A stretch of 64,000 nt of DNA, taken from assembly GCF_014490555.1 (NCBI RefSeq), contig NZ_CP061032.1, forward strand, positions 744,001 through 808,000, written 5' to 3'. The position numbers and the translations under genes were made by a program. Numbering within the stretch: the first letter of the stretch is position 1; each line of letters begins with the position of its first letter. The DNA is from Corynebacterium lujinxingii (GTDB lineage: Bacteria; Actinomycetota; Actinomycetes; Mycobacteriales; Mycobacteriaceae). Under the pieces are notes generated by a model. It saw only the letters and a list, made by a program, of their open reading frames with translations. It ran no database searches and was not told the DNA's origin. Below, one piece after another: positions 1 to 7,570 of the stretch.

Positions 1-417
1 CACAAAGTTCAGGTCAAACTCATCCACGCGCTCGTCACCGAGGCATTCATTGGGCCACGCCCCGAAGGGCTTGAAGTGTGCCACAACAACGGAAAACCAG
101 GCGACAACCGGCTTGAAAACCTGCGATACGACACCAGAAGCGCCAACGCACTCGATCGGACGAAACACGGAAATAACCACTGCCGCAACCGAACACATTG
201 CCCCAGAGGACACGCGCTACAGCAGCCGAATCTAGTCCCCAGTCGCGCGAAGCAAGGACATCGAAAATGCCTCGCCTGTCAGCGCGCGCACGCCTACCTG
301 TACCACCACAAAGACCAACGCAGCCAAATGCAACAGCTGGCCGATGGCTACTACCGAAAAATCATGCAATCAACGATCCGCGAGGGGAGCAACCACCAGT
401 GCAAAACCGAGAACTGA
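1..417 (+). CDS. HNH homing endonuclease, 5'-truncated by window edge
   Basis: The reading frame is open from base 1, so the N-terminus lies outside the window; 138 residues are visible. The first part reads as a homing-endonuclease-type HNH fold (LVTEAF, then GLEVCHNNGKPGDNRLENL, with the paired H-N-N and a later N). The C-terminal half has a CPRGH ... CLACQRAH pair of cysteine motifs typical of a small zinc-binding module in actinophage HNH proteins. Such enzymes nick or cut DNA and often behave as freestanding mobile genes in phages. It overlaps the next gene's start by 19 bases. The ATG at 76 is internal and not the start. Confidence 0.8.
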   Translation, partial: HKVQVKLIHALVTEAFIGPRPEGLEVCHNNGKPGDNRLENLRYDTRSANALDRTKHGNNHCRNRTHCPRGHALQQPNLVPSRAKQGHRKCLACQRAHAYLYHHKDQRSQMQQLADGYYRKIMQSTIREGSNHQCKTEN

Positions 418-2936
418 AAATCAGCACGGCTTCCAGCAAGACCGCTCTTAAGTGGACCAACAAGCTCACCACGCTCCAGGACATGACGGCAATGGCATAC
501 GAGCCAGTCGTAGTGGAGCTCACCAAGAGCGAATACTTCTCCCTCCCGAAGGGAGAAAGAGACAAGCACAAGGATGTCGGTGGATTCGTCGGTGGCCACC
601 TTAAAAACGGCCGGCGTCGCAAAGGCCACGTTCTTTCTCGTTCGCTGGTCACCCTCGACTTGGATAATCTCCCCGCCGAGGTCGACCTCGCAGCAGTGCT
701 CGCGGAGACGCTGCCGTACGCATGGCTCGCGCACACCACATTGAGTCACTCGCCCGAGAATCCACGATGGCGTGTCTGGGTGTGGCTGACACGCGATATT
801 TCGCCAGACGAATATGGCGCAGTTTCTCGCCGTATTGCCCAGGACATCAACCCCGGCTTGAGCTGGTTCGACCCGTCGACGTTCGAAAGTGAACGGCTGA
901 TGTACGCTCCGGCCACCCTCACCGACGGCGACTACCACGTCGAAGTATCCAGCAAGAAAGACATCCTCAACCCGGACGACTTCCTTGAGCGTTACGACAC
1001 TTGGCAAGACGTCACCACCTGGCCCGGCATCACCCCAGAACAGGCCAAGGCTTTCGAAGCCAACGGCAGGCTGGACGACCCGCGGGACAAGCCCGGCATG
1101 CTCGGCGCCTTCAACCGCGCCTACCCAATCACCCGCGCGATCGAAACGTTCCTGCCCGAGGTGTACAAACCTGGCACCACCAAGGACCGCTACACCTACA
1201 CCGGCGGCACCTCGTCCAACGGACTCATCGTCTACAACGGCGGCCACTTCGCCTACTCCCAGCACGCCACCGACCCCGCAGCCGACGGCCACTCCCACAG
1301 TGCGTTCGACCTCGTGCGCATCCACCGCTTCGGCGACCTCGACGCGGACACCACCGCCAGCACACCGGCGAACAAGAAGCCTTCGTATGTGGCGATGATG
1401 GACCTCGTCAACGACGACCCGGGCGCCCGCGCCGAGAACGCGAAAGCGAGTGCCGCGATGATCGACGAAGTCTTCCAGCCGATCACCACCGACAACGACG
1501 AATCTGTGGCAGCGCCGGGACCAGCGGACGAACCGTTAGAAGAAACCAACAAGTTGCCCGTCGACACCGCCGGAGCAGGGGAGAAGCCGGCCTCCAGCAA
1601 GGACTGGCTACTCAAACTCGAAACGAAGCAGGACGGCACGTTCAAAGACACCATCGGAAACTTCGAACTCATCCTGCAGCACGACCCCCGGTTCAACCAC
1701 ATCGCCTGGAACAGCCACGCCTCACAACTCGAAGTCCAAGACCCCAGCCTCCTGCCCTGGGACCAGGTCAAACCCGGCTGGACCGACAACGACGAAGCCA
1801 GGCTCAAAACCGAAATCGCCCGCACCTACGGCGGGCTCTACGCACCCACCAAAATGAACGACGCACTCCTCTCCACCGCCAGCGCGCGCGCCTTCCACCC
1901 CGTGCGCGACTACTTCAACAACCTCCTGCCCTGGGACGGCGTCGAACGCCTCGACACGCTGCTCGTTGACACGCTCGGCGCCGACGACACCGACTACGTC
2001 CGCGCGGTCACCCGCAAAACCTTCGTCGCCGCACACCGCCGCACCTTCCAACCCGGCTGCAAATTCGACCACGTCTTAACGTTGGTCGGCCCCCAAGGCG
2101 TCGGAAAATCCACCATCTTCGCCCGCATGGCTGGCCAATGGTTCTCCGACAGCCTCACCATCACCGATATGAAGGACAAAACCGGCGCCGAAAAACTCCT
2201 CGGCAACCTCGTCGTCGAACTCTCCGAGCTCGCCGGAATGCGCAAAGCGGAAGCCGAACCAGTCAAAGGCTTCATCTCACGCACGGAGGACAAATTCCGG
2301 CCGGCCTACGGGCGCACGGTGCAGACCTACCCGCGCCAGTGCATCATCGTCGGCTCCACCAACGCCGACGAAGGGTTCTTGCGCGACACCACCGGCAACC
2401 GCCGCTGGTGGCCCGTACACGTAACAGGGGAGGGGTGGCTCGGCAAACCCCACGACCTTGACCAGCACACCATCGACCAACTCTGGGCCGAAGCACGCGC
2501 ACGCGACCTCGCCGGCGAAGACCTCTACCTCACCGGCGAGGTGCTCGAAGCCGCCGAGCACGCCCAGGCCGAGAGCGTTGAGGCGGACGACCGCATCGGC
2601 ATCGTCCAGGAATACCTCGACAAAATCCTGCCGCCGAACTGGGATCGACTATCCCTCACGGCTCGGAGGATCTGGCTCGCCGATGAGTCAATCTCCGACG
2701 CCGATAAAGCGCCGGACATGTGGGATAAAGCCGGGAAGCGAACAAGCGTCTCGAAGATCGAGATCTGGTCGGAGTGCTTCGGCCGCGACCCGGACGCGAT
2801 GCGCAAGATCGACTCGCACGAGATCACCGCGATCATGCAACAAGTCGACGGTTGGGAAGACACGGGCAAATTAAAGCGCCTCCCGATCTACGGCAGGCAA
2901 AGACTATTCGAGCGCTCACGTGTTCGAGTTGCCTAA
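399..2936 (+). CDS. VapE-like primase-helicase (phage replication protein)
   Basis: An 845-residue protein. I chose GTG 399 because GAGGGGAG at 382-389 sits about 9 bases upstream; longer versions would run through the HNH gene. The N-terminal third looks like an archaeo-eukaryotic-type primase domain (LDLDN near residue 85, then TTLSHSPENPRWRV near 113). The C-terminal half is a virulence-associated E (VapE) superfamily-3-like ATPase: Walker A GPQGVGKST near residue 565, then VVELSEL, the IIVGSTN segment and a DTTGNRRWWPV motif. Proteins of this build initiate and unwind at phage or island origins. The repeat cluster directly downstream supports a replication-initiation role. Family confident, exact origin inferred. 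Confidence 0.88.
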   Translation: MQNRELKISTASSKTALKWTNKLTTLQDMTAMAYEPVVVELTKSEYFSLPKGERDKHKDVGGFVGGHLKNGRRRKGHVLSRSLVTLDLDNLPAEVDLAAVLAETLPYAWLAHTTLSHSPENPRWRVWVWLTRDISPDEYGAVSRRIAQDINPGLSWFDPSTFESERLMYAPATLTDGDYHVEVSSKKDILNPDDFLERYDTWQDVTTWPGITPEQAKAFEANGRLDDPRDKPGMLGAFNRAYPITRAIETFLPEVYKPGTTKDRYTYTGGTSSNGLIVYNGGHFAYSQHATDPAADGHSHSAFDLVRIHRFGDLDADTTASTPANKKPSYVAMMDLVNDDPGARAENAKASAAMIDEVFQPITTDNDESVAAPGPADEPLEETNKLPVDTAGAGEKPASSKDWLLKLETKQDGTFKDTIGNFELILQHDPRFNHIAWNSHASQLEVQDPSLLPWDQVKPGWTDNDEARLKTEIARTYGGLYAPTKMNDALLSTASARAFHPVRDYFNNLLPWDGVERLDTLLVDTLGADDTDYVRAVTRKTFVAAHRRTFQPGCKFDHVLTLVGPQGVGKSTIFARMAGQWFSDSLTITDMKDKTGAEKLLGNLVVELSELAGMRKAEAEPVKGFISRTEDKFRPAYGRTVQTYPRQCIIVGSTNADEGFLRDTTGNRRWWPVHVTGEGWLGKPHDLDQHTIDQLWAEARARDLAGEDLYLTGEVLEAAEHAQAESVEADDRIGIVQEYLDKILPPNWDRLSLTARRIWLADESISDADKAPDMWDKAGKRTSVSKIEIWSECFGRDPDAMRKIDSHEITAIMQQVDGWEDTGKLKRLPIYGRQRLFERSRVRVA

Positions 2937-2941
2937 CCGGT

Positions 2942-3192
2942 GGAACAAAGTGGTGGACAAAGCGTCTGGCACTTTGTTCCACCCCGGAACAAACGGAACA
3001 AACTAAAACTTTGTTCCACACTTTGTTCCACCCCGAAAAGTGCGCGCTAGCGGGGGAATCACTGACACTGGAACAAACGGAACAAAGTTTTTACAAAAAG
3101 AGAATATATGAGTTTAGGGGGCCTAATGTACGGCGACGCAAACATACCCCCTAAATCCATTACCTAATTACAAACCACCCCAACTTTGTTCC
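2942..3192 (+). repeat. Iteron-like cluster of GGAACAAA repeats (candidate replication origin)
   Basis: The 281-base gap between the primase-helicase and the VRR-NUC gene holds nine exact copies of GGAACAAA or its complement, at 2942, 2972 (-), 2986, 2995, 3009 (-), 3021 (-), 3070, 3079 and 3184 (-), plus a degenerate GGACAAAG at 2955. Two pairs form head-to-tail doublets with 9-bp period (2986/2995 and 3070/3079). The area around 3080-3200 is AT-richer than its surroundings. Direct and inverted short repeats next to a replication gene are typical of phage origins; an operator cluster for a regulator is the alternative. Confidence 0.6.
3113..3155. repeat. Perfect 9-bp inverted repeat within the origin-like region
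   Basis: TTTAGGGGG at 3113-3121 is matched by CCCCCTAAA at 3147-3155, with a 25-base loop. No T-run follows, so it does not look like an intrinsic terminator. It lies among the GGAACAAA repeats in the AT-rich part of the gap and could be a stem or protein-binding site of the putative origin. Confidence 0.5.
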
Positions 3193-3217
3193 AGAAACGA
3201 AGAAAGGACTCACGAAA

Positions 3218-3505
3218 ATGCTCGAAAAAGCAATCGAACGAAAACTTATGACCCTCACAAAGGAGCGAGGCGGGTACTGCCCAAAGTTCACCAGCCCCGG
3301 AACTGCTGGCATGCCGGACCGAATCATCATTCTCCCCGGCGGAAAGATGGGGTTCGTCGAAGTAAAAGCGCCAGGTCAGCAACCACGACCACTCCAAAAA
3401 GTTCAGCACAAAAAACTGCGCGACCTCGACATCCCCGTCTATGTCCTAGATAGCCCCGACACCGACACCATCACCGGAATACTCGATGCAATACAAGCCG
3501 CATGA
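3218..3505 (+). CDS. VRR-NUC domain nuclease
   Basis: A 95-residue protein whose whole length matches the small phage VRR-NUC (PD-(D/E)XK) nuclease pattern: an N-terminal helix LEKAIERKL, a GMPDRI motif carrying the acidic residue, then GFVEVKAPG with the E-x-K pair, and Q near the centre. Eukaryotic relatives include FAN1; phage versions are standalone and probably cut branched DNA during replication. GAAAGGA upstream at 3201-3207 supports ATG 3218. Its end overlaps the helicase gene by 20 bases, so the two are likely translationally coupled; VRR-NUC beside SNF2 is a frequent phage pair. Confidence 0.88.
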   Translation: MLEKAIERKLMTLTKERGGYCPKFTSPGTAGMPDRIIILPGGKMGFVEVKAPGQQPRPLQKVQHKKLRDLDIPVYVLDSPDTDTITGILDAIQAA

Positions 3506-4853
3506 CTACCAACGCCACACCACCCAATTCATCATCGACCATCCCGAGTGCGCCATCTTTCTAGGAATGGGCATGGGCAAGACAATCTCCACCCTCACCG
3601 CCATCGAAGCACTCAAGCACGACTACTTCGACGTCGACAAGGTGCTTGTCGTCGCCCCGGTCCGCGTCGCCCGCGACACATGGCCCGCCGAGATCGAGAA
3701 GTGGGACCACCTTGCCGACCTCACTGTCAGCCCCATCATCGGCACCGCGGGGCAGCGCGCCGCCGCCGCCGACCGCCAGGCCGACATTTACACCATCGGC
3801 CGGGAGAACATCCCCTGGCTCGTCAAACACCACGGCGGACGGTGGCCCTACGACATGGTCATCATCGACGAACTCTCATCGTTCAAGAACCCTCAAGCCA
3901 AGCGCTTCAAAGCACTGAAAAAAGTACGGCCGAAAATCACCCGCATCGTCGGACTCACCGGCACCCCAGCGCCCAACAGTCTGCTGGACATTTGGGCGCC
4001 GTTCCGTCTCATCGACAACGGCCAACGCCTCGGAAAGTTCATCACCCACTACCGTGACCAGTATTTCCTGCCCGATAAGCGCAACGGGCAAGTCGTCTAC
4101 TCGTGGAAGATCCGGCCCGGCGCGGACCAGGCGATCTACGACAACATCGCCGACATCACCGTCAGCATGCGCACCACCGACTACCTCACCCTGCCGGAGG
4201 CCACCCGCCAGCACATCGAGGTCACCCTCGCCCCGAAGGAGAAGAAGATGATCGACACGCTGAAGAAAGATCTCGTCCTGGACCTCGGCGACGACACCAT
4301 CGACGCCGAAAACGCAGCCACCCTGTCCAACAAACTCCTCCAACTGGCAGGAGGGGCTATCTACTCCCAGGACGGCGACGTCATCGAAGTCCACGACCAG
4401 AAACTCAACGCCCTTGCTGAACTCGCTGACCAGGCCGACGGCAACACACTGCTGGTCTGCTACTGGTTCAAGCACGAACGCGACCGCATCCTCGCGCGCA
4501 TCCCCGGGGCGCGCGTGCTGGACACCAAGCAGGACTTCGAGGATTGGAACGACGGTAAAGTCCCTGTTGGGTTGATCCACCCCGCGTCCGCCGGCCACGG
4601 CCTGAATCTGCAGGCCGGTGGGCACATCATGGTGTGGTTCACCACCCCCTGGTCCCTGGAACTTTACGAGCAGGCGAACGCGCGCCTGAACCGGCAAGGG
4701 CAAACCGAACCGGTCAGCATCATCCACATTGACACCGCCAATTCGATCGACCAAGACGTGCACGCAGCCTTGGCGCGCAAGGACACCACCCAATCCGCAC
4801 TCATCGAAGCCGTCGCCGCCGAACTCGACCAAGCAGAGAGGACCGCAGCATGA
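3486..4853 (+). CDS. SNF2-type DEAD/DEAH helicase
   Basis: A 455-residue superfamily 2 ATPase. Visible motifs are Walker A in FLGMGMGKTIST (residue ~24-34), DELS as motif II (IIDELSSFK), GLTGTPAPN as motif III, and the C-terminal helicase half with HGLNLQAGG and QANARLNRQGQ as motifs V and VI. The length fits compact phage SNF2 proteins without accessory domains. It probably remodels or unwinds DNA during phage replication or recombination together with the adjacent VRR-NUC nuclease. The stop overlaps the next gene's start as ATGA (4850-4853). Confidence 0.9.
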   Translation: MQYKPHDYQRHTTQFIIDHPECAIFLGMGMGKTISTLTAIEALKHDYFDVDKVLVVAPVRVARDTWPAEIEKWDHLADLTVSPIIGTAGQRAAAADRQADIYTIGRENIPWLVKHHGGRWPYDMVIIDELSSFKNPQAKRFKALKKVRPKITRIVGLTGTPAPNSLLDIWAPFRLIDNGQRLGKFITHYRDQYFLPDKRNGQVVYSWKIRPGADQAIYDNIADITVSMRTTDYLTLPEATRQHIEVTLAPKEKKMIDTLKKDLVLDLGDDTIDAENAATLSNKLLQLAGGAIYSQDGDVIEVHDQKLNALAELADQADGNTLLVCYWFKHERDRILARIPGARVLDTKQDFEDWNDGKVPVGLIHPASAGHGLNLQAGGHIMVWFTTPWSLELYEQANARLNRQGQTEPVSIIHIDTANSIDQDVHAALARKDTTQSALIEAVAAELDQAERTAA

Positions 4854-5473
4854 CCGACCCGTTTGAACTGAAGCGCGCAGCCATCCGACTGCGCGACCAA
4901 TACCGGGCCCTCAACGAACTGAAAATGACGCCACCGCGATCAACGACGGCCCGCAAGATGAAACCCACCTTCGGCCCCCAATCATGCATCCCTGACGGCG
5001 ACTGGGCGCTTAACATCGAGTTACTTCTCGTTGACGAAGGCGACGACGATAATTCCAACCACGAAGCACCCAGCGGATTGTTCAACATGGTCGTAGACGC
5101 CCAACGCTACATCCACAACAAGACCATTCAGAACAAAGACGGCCACCGCCTCGCTAACTTCGTCGCCTTGCACTCAGGTGCGATCGCGAACCAGTTCCCA
5201 GCCGCCGACGACCTCTTGGAACTCATCATCGAGCAGACCGCGTATATCGCCCGCCATATTGAGAAGCGCGTAGGTGCGCCACTCCCACGGGCGGAAGCCC
5301 GACACAACTCCACCGTTATCTGTGCGTTACTGGCCCAACAGGGGGTGAGCGTGACACCGGATCTCCTGCGGAAGTGGGCAGAACGTGGAAAGCTGACAGT
5401 TGCGCACCGTGATGGGCGCAATGGGTACCTCCTGTCGGAGGTGTTCAGCGTCGCATTGTCATCCACCCGATAA
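4850..5473 (+). CDS. Phage protein of unknown function with possible C-terminal DNA-binding helix pair
   Basis: A 207-residue protein coupled to the helicase by an ATGA overlap. I do not recognise a named family. The N-terminal half is charged. The central stretch (DDLLELIIEQTAYIARHI) is helical. The last about 55 residues, with VTPDLLRKWAERGKLTV followed by NGYLLSEV, resemble a MerR/excisionase-like winged helix in which a helix selects DNA and a short wing follows. Its position after replication genes suggests an early or replication-associated role, possibly regulatory. Function is inference only. Confidence 0.6.
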   Translation: MTDPFELKRAAIRLRDQYRALNELKMTPPRSTTARKMKPTFGPQSCIPDGDWALNIELLLVDEGDDDNSNHEAPSGLFNMVVDAQRYIHNKTIQNKDGHRLANFVALHSGAIANQFPAADDLLELIIEQTAYIARHIEKRVGAPLPRAEARHNSTVICALLAQQGVSVTPDLLRKWAERGKLTVAHRDGRNGYLLSEVFSVALSSTR

Positions 5474-5487
5474 CGAAGGAATACGAC

Positions 5488-6519
5488 ATGGCCGAGTACT
5501 CGCTAACTCCTTACCTTTTCTCCGTGGCGAAGAAGTATAAACCCGAAGACAGCCGGAAAATGGTGAACCTGAGTGAGAACCCAGATCTCACGGCCACCGA
5601 GTTCATGACGAACTGCTTTCTTTCCCTTGTTGGAGAGGAAAACCCACGGGAATTTGGCGCCGCAGACAGCCGTCTTCTTGAAGGGGTGGATGTTCTTGCT
5701 TACGAAGACCAAGTCCTTTTCAAGATGAGGGTCGGAGTGACCGGCTTTACTAGCAGCCTCGACCTGTCTTCCATCGGTGCATCTGCGCCTCGCAAACACT
5801 CTGACCCAGAATGGTTCAACCTCCGGGCCATGTTCGTCAATGTTCCGGGAAGTCGAAAGGGTCTTCTCCTCGTAGAGCGCGTCGCAAACTACAGCGCCTA
5901 CGGTGTTTTGTCTGATACCCTTAAGGCTGCAGCTCGTTTAAACTTGCAAGAGACGGTCATCAAATTTGAGCCAATCCAGGATCTCAAAGCCGTGGGGCAA
6001 GATCTCAGCGACATGCTGACTAAAGCTATCGAGTTCAGGACGATCATCAATCCTGAACGATCTGATGTGGCGGACCGCGCTGCTGGGGAGGATACGATCC
6101 AACCATTTGAAAAGGTCGCCCGCCCCTCCATGAAGAGGTATACCAAGTTCATTCAACGTGGTGGACTGGGCACTTTCGGATGGTTTAGGGGCAAGACTGT
6201 CGAGCAATTGTCACAGCAATTCGGTTACCTTCCGGACCCGGGAGAAAGTACCGAAGTTGTTGCCACCGTTGAGGATCAAGCAGGCAAGACTCGGACTATC
6301 TCAATCCAGAACGAGGAAGCGGCATCTGTTTCTTTCGCGATCGAGCGACAGAATCAGGACAGTGAGCCCACAGATGAGGAGTTTCTCAACACGGTTGAAG
6401 AAGTTGTTGGCGTCTTAAGTACCTACATCAATATGACGTCGGATAAACTCGTTGGACTGAGTGAATTTGAAAGCGCGGATGAGTTGGCAGGTGTCACGGA
6501 ATGGAGGCTAGATGAGTAG
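5488..6519 (+). CDS. Unknown protein, first gene of an AT-richer two-gene insert
   Basis: A 343-residue soluble protein with no family I can name. There are no predicted membrane segments. The first half looks beta-rich, with a GLLLVERVANYSAYGVL stretch followed by helices; the last 90 residues are acidic. The start ATG 5488 has GAAGGA at 5474-5479. It overlaps the following membrane-protein gene by 8 bases, indicating coupled expression. Codon use is more AT-rich (many TTT, GTT, TCT) than the flanking phage genes, suggesting separate acquisition. Cytosolic partner plus small membrane protein is a layout shared by several prophage-encoded exclusion or abortive systems, but nothing in the sequence proves that role. 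Confidence 0.7.
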   Translation: MAEYSLTPYLFSVAKKYKPEDSRKMVNLSENPDLTATEFMTNCFLSLVGEENPREFGAADSRLLEGVDVLAYEDQVLFKMRVGVTGFTSSLDLSSIGASAPRKHSDPEWFNLRAMFVNVPGSRKGLLLVERVANYSAYGVLSDTLKAAARLNLQETVIKFEPIQDLKAVGQDLSDMLTKAIEFRTIINPERSDVADRAAGEDTIQPFEKVARPSMKRYTKFIQRGGLGTFGWFRGKTVEQLSQQFGYLPDPGESTEVVATVEDQAGKTRTISIQNEEAASVSFAIERQNQDSEPTDEEFLNTVEEVVGVLSTYINMTSDKLVGLSEFESADELAGVTEWRLDE

Positions 6520-7039
6520 TATTCTTTCCCCTGTTGCCTCCCCAACCGGGGTCGTTCGTGACCAGTGGGATACTCTACGGGTCGGTAAGTCGAAAAAGCA
6601 GAGAGATTACGGGGCAATTGCTGTCATGTATGTAATCCCGATGCTGTTTGGCATCTGTGCTGGCATATGGGGCAATCCCGTCGTCGATACGGCCGCCCTT
6701 CTTGCAGCGGTGGCTGTATACACCGGTCTGATATTCAACTTGTCGTTCAACGTGTTCGACAAAAGTTTGGCTATCAGAAACGATCCTTTCAGGGAAGGTG
6801 ACGAGGTAACTCTTGAGTTAGTTGACGAGCTCTTCGCCAACGTCAACTACACGGTCGTAGTTGGCCTCATCACGACAGCAGTACTCGTCAGCGCTTCGCT
6901 GTTCTCTGCGCCTGACTATATTGCCTGGGCAGCCAGGGTTACCGTGGCCGTCGTCGCCGCCCTCTCGGCTCACCTGTTCCTGATGTCCGGCATGATCATC
7001 AAACGGTTTAGATCCCTGCGTGAAACTTTAAAGCCGTAG
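6512..7039 (+). CDS. Four-helix membrane protein, second gene of the two-gene insert
   Basis: A 175-residue protein with four hydrophobic segments at about 34-53, 59-79, 111-131 and 139-163: two hairpins joined by a charged, probably cytoplasmic loop (residues 84-108, including DPFREGDEVT). GGAGG at 6503-6507 precedes ATG 6512, which lies inside the upstream gene's last codons. No signal peptide or enzymatic motif is seen. It could be a membrane effector controlled by the upstream protein, a superinfection-exclusion protein, or an unusual holin, although the lysis genes lie 23 kb away. Function is unassigned. Confidence 0.68.
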   Translation: MSSILSPVASPTGVVRDQWDTLRVGKSKKQRDYGAIAVMYVIPMLFGICAGIWGNPVVDTAALLAAVAVYTGLIFNLSFNVFDKSLAIRNDPFREGDEVTLELVDELFANVNYTVVVGLITTAVLVSASLFSAPDYIAWAARVTVAVVAALSAHLFLMSGMIIKRFRSLRETLKP

Positions 7040-7085
7040 CGTCGTGTCACGCAGGGTGTTATACTCGACGCGACGACACTATTTC

Positions 7086-7123
7086 ACCCTCCACCCGGGG
7101 ACCTCCTGGGACGGAGGGTTTTC
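7086..7123 (+). terminator. Terminator-like hairpin after the two-gene insert
   Basis: ACCCTCC (7086-7092) pairs with GGAGGGT (7113-7119), followed by TTTTCT. It separates the two-gene insert from the HNH-terminase late genes, which would let the insert be a transcriptionally independent unit. A TATACT hexamer at 7060-7065 just upstream has no convincing -35 partner. Confidence 0.55.
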
Positions 7124-7144
7124 TCATGCCCGGAGGTGAGACCA

Positions 7145-7426
7145 TTGGCCTGGACTAACCGCGGGCACAACAGCGCCGCCGACATCCGCCGCATTCTCGA
7201 CCGTGACGGGCACCGCTGCACCGCATGCGGCGACTCTGATGGCCCGTTCGAAGTCGACCACATCGACAACACGCGCGGACCCCACTACAACACTGACGCC
7301 AACAAGCAAACACTGTGCGTCACCTGCCACGAGAAGAAAACCCGGGCAGAAGCACGACGAGGACACCAGCGCTACTACGCCCGGCGCCGACTGCCCCAGA
7401 AGCCCCACCCCGGACTAATTGGCTAA
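7145..7426 (+). CDS. HNH endonuclease adjacent to terminase
   Basis: A 93-residue HNH nuclease. I prefer TTG 7145 because GGAGG at 7132-7136 lies 8 bases before it; the in-frame GTG 7136 overlaps that site. The protein has CTACG ... CVTCH zinc cysteines and a core FEVDHIDNTRG with the catalytic His, then TLCVTCHEKKT. In many cos-type phages a small HNH protein encoded next to the terminase works with it in cos cleavage and packaging. It is followed by a GC-rich non-coding gap of about 144 bases before terS, consistent with a packaging site nearby. Confidence 0.85.
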   Translation: MAWTNRGHNSAADIRRILDRDGHRCTACGDSDGPFEVDHIDNTRGPHYNTDANKQTLCVTCHEKKTRAEARRGHQRYYARRRLPQKPHPGLIG

Positions 7427-7570
7427 CCCCCACCATTGGGACACCCCAGGGGGTGCCCCCTCCCACCCCGGGGGCCACGGCCGCCCCGAGGGCATAGGGA
7501 AAAACGGGCTGTACGGGTTTCAGGATTTACTTTGTTCCGTTTGTCCCGCTGCCAGAAAAGGAGGTGACCT
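7427..7570. other. GC-rich non-coding gap between HNH and terS, possible cos/packaging region
   Basis: 144 bases with runs of C and G that can form hairpins (for example GGGGGTGCCCCC around 7450-7461), then at 7530-7547 a copy of the GGAACAAA doublet in reverse orientation (CTTTGTTCCGTTTGTCCC), and finally AAGGAGGTG before the terS GTG start. Its position between HNH and terminase genes is where cos sites commonly lie. No cohesive-end sequence can be proved by eye. Confidence 0.4.

Noticed and set aside
351..1325. 324-residue open frame on the minus strand inside the primase-helicase gene
   Set aside because: Low-complexity Val/Gly/Arg sequence, no ribosome site, opposite to a gene with clear motifs; a high-GC shadow frame.
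1001..1969. Arg/His/Pro-rich 322-residue plus-strand frame
   Set aside because: Composition typical of a +1 shadow of a high-GC gene; overlaps the real primase-helicase.
2774..3154. Open frame through the GGAACAAA repeats giving EQTEQ repeats
   Set aside because: No start signal, overlaps the primase-helicase end, and the repeats occur in both orientations, which a coding explanation does not account for.
7060..7065. TATACT as a late phage promoter
   Set aside because: No convincing -35 partner at usual spacing and a hairpin lies just downstream; not listed as a promoter.
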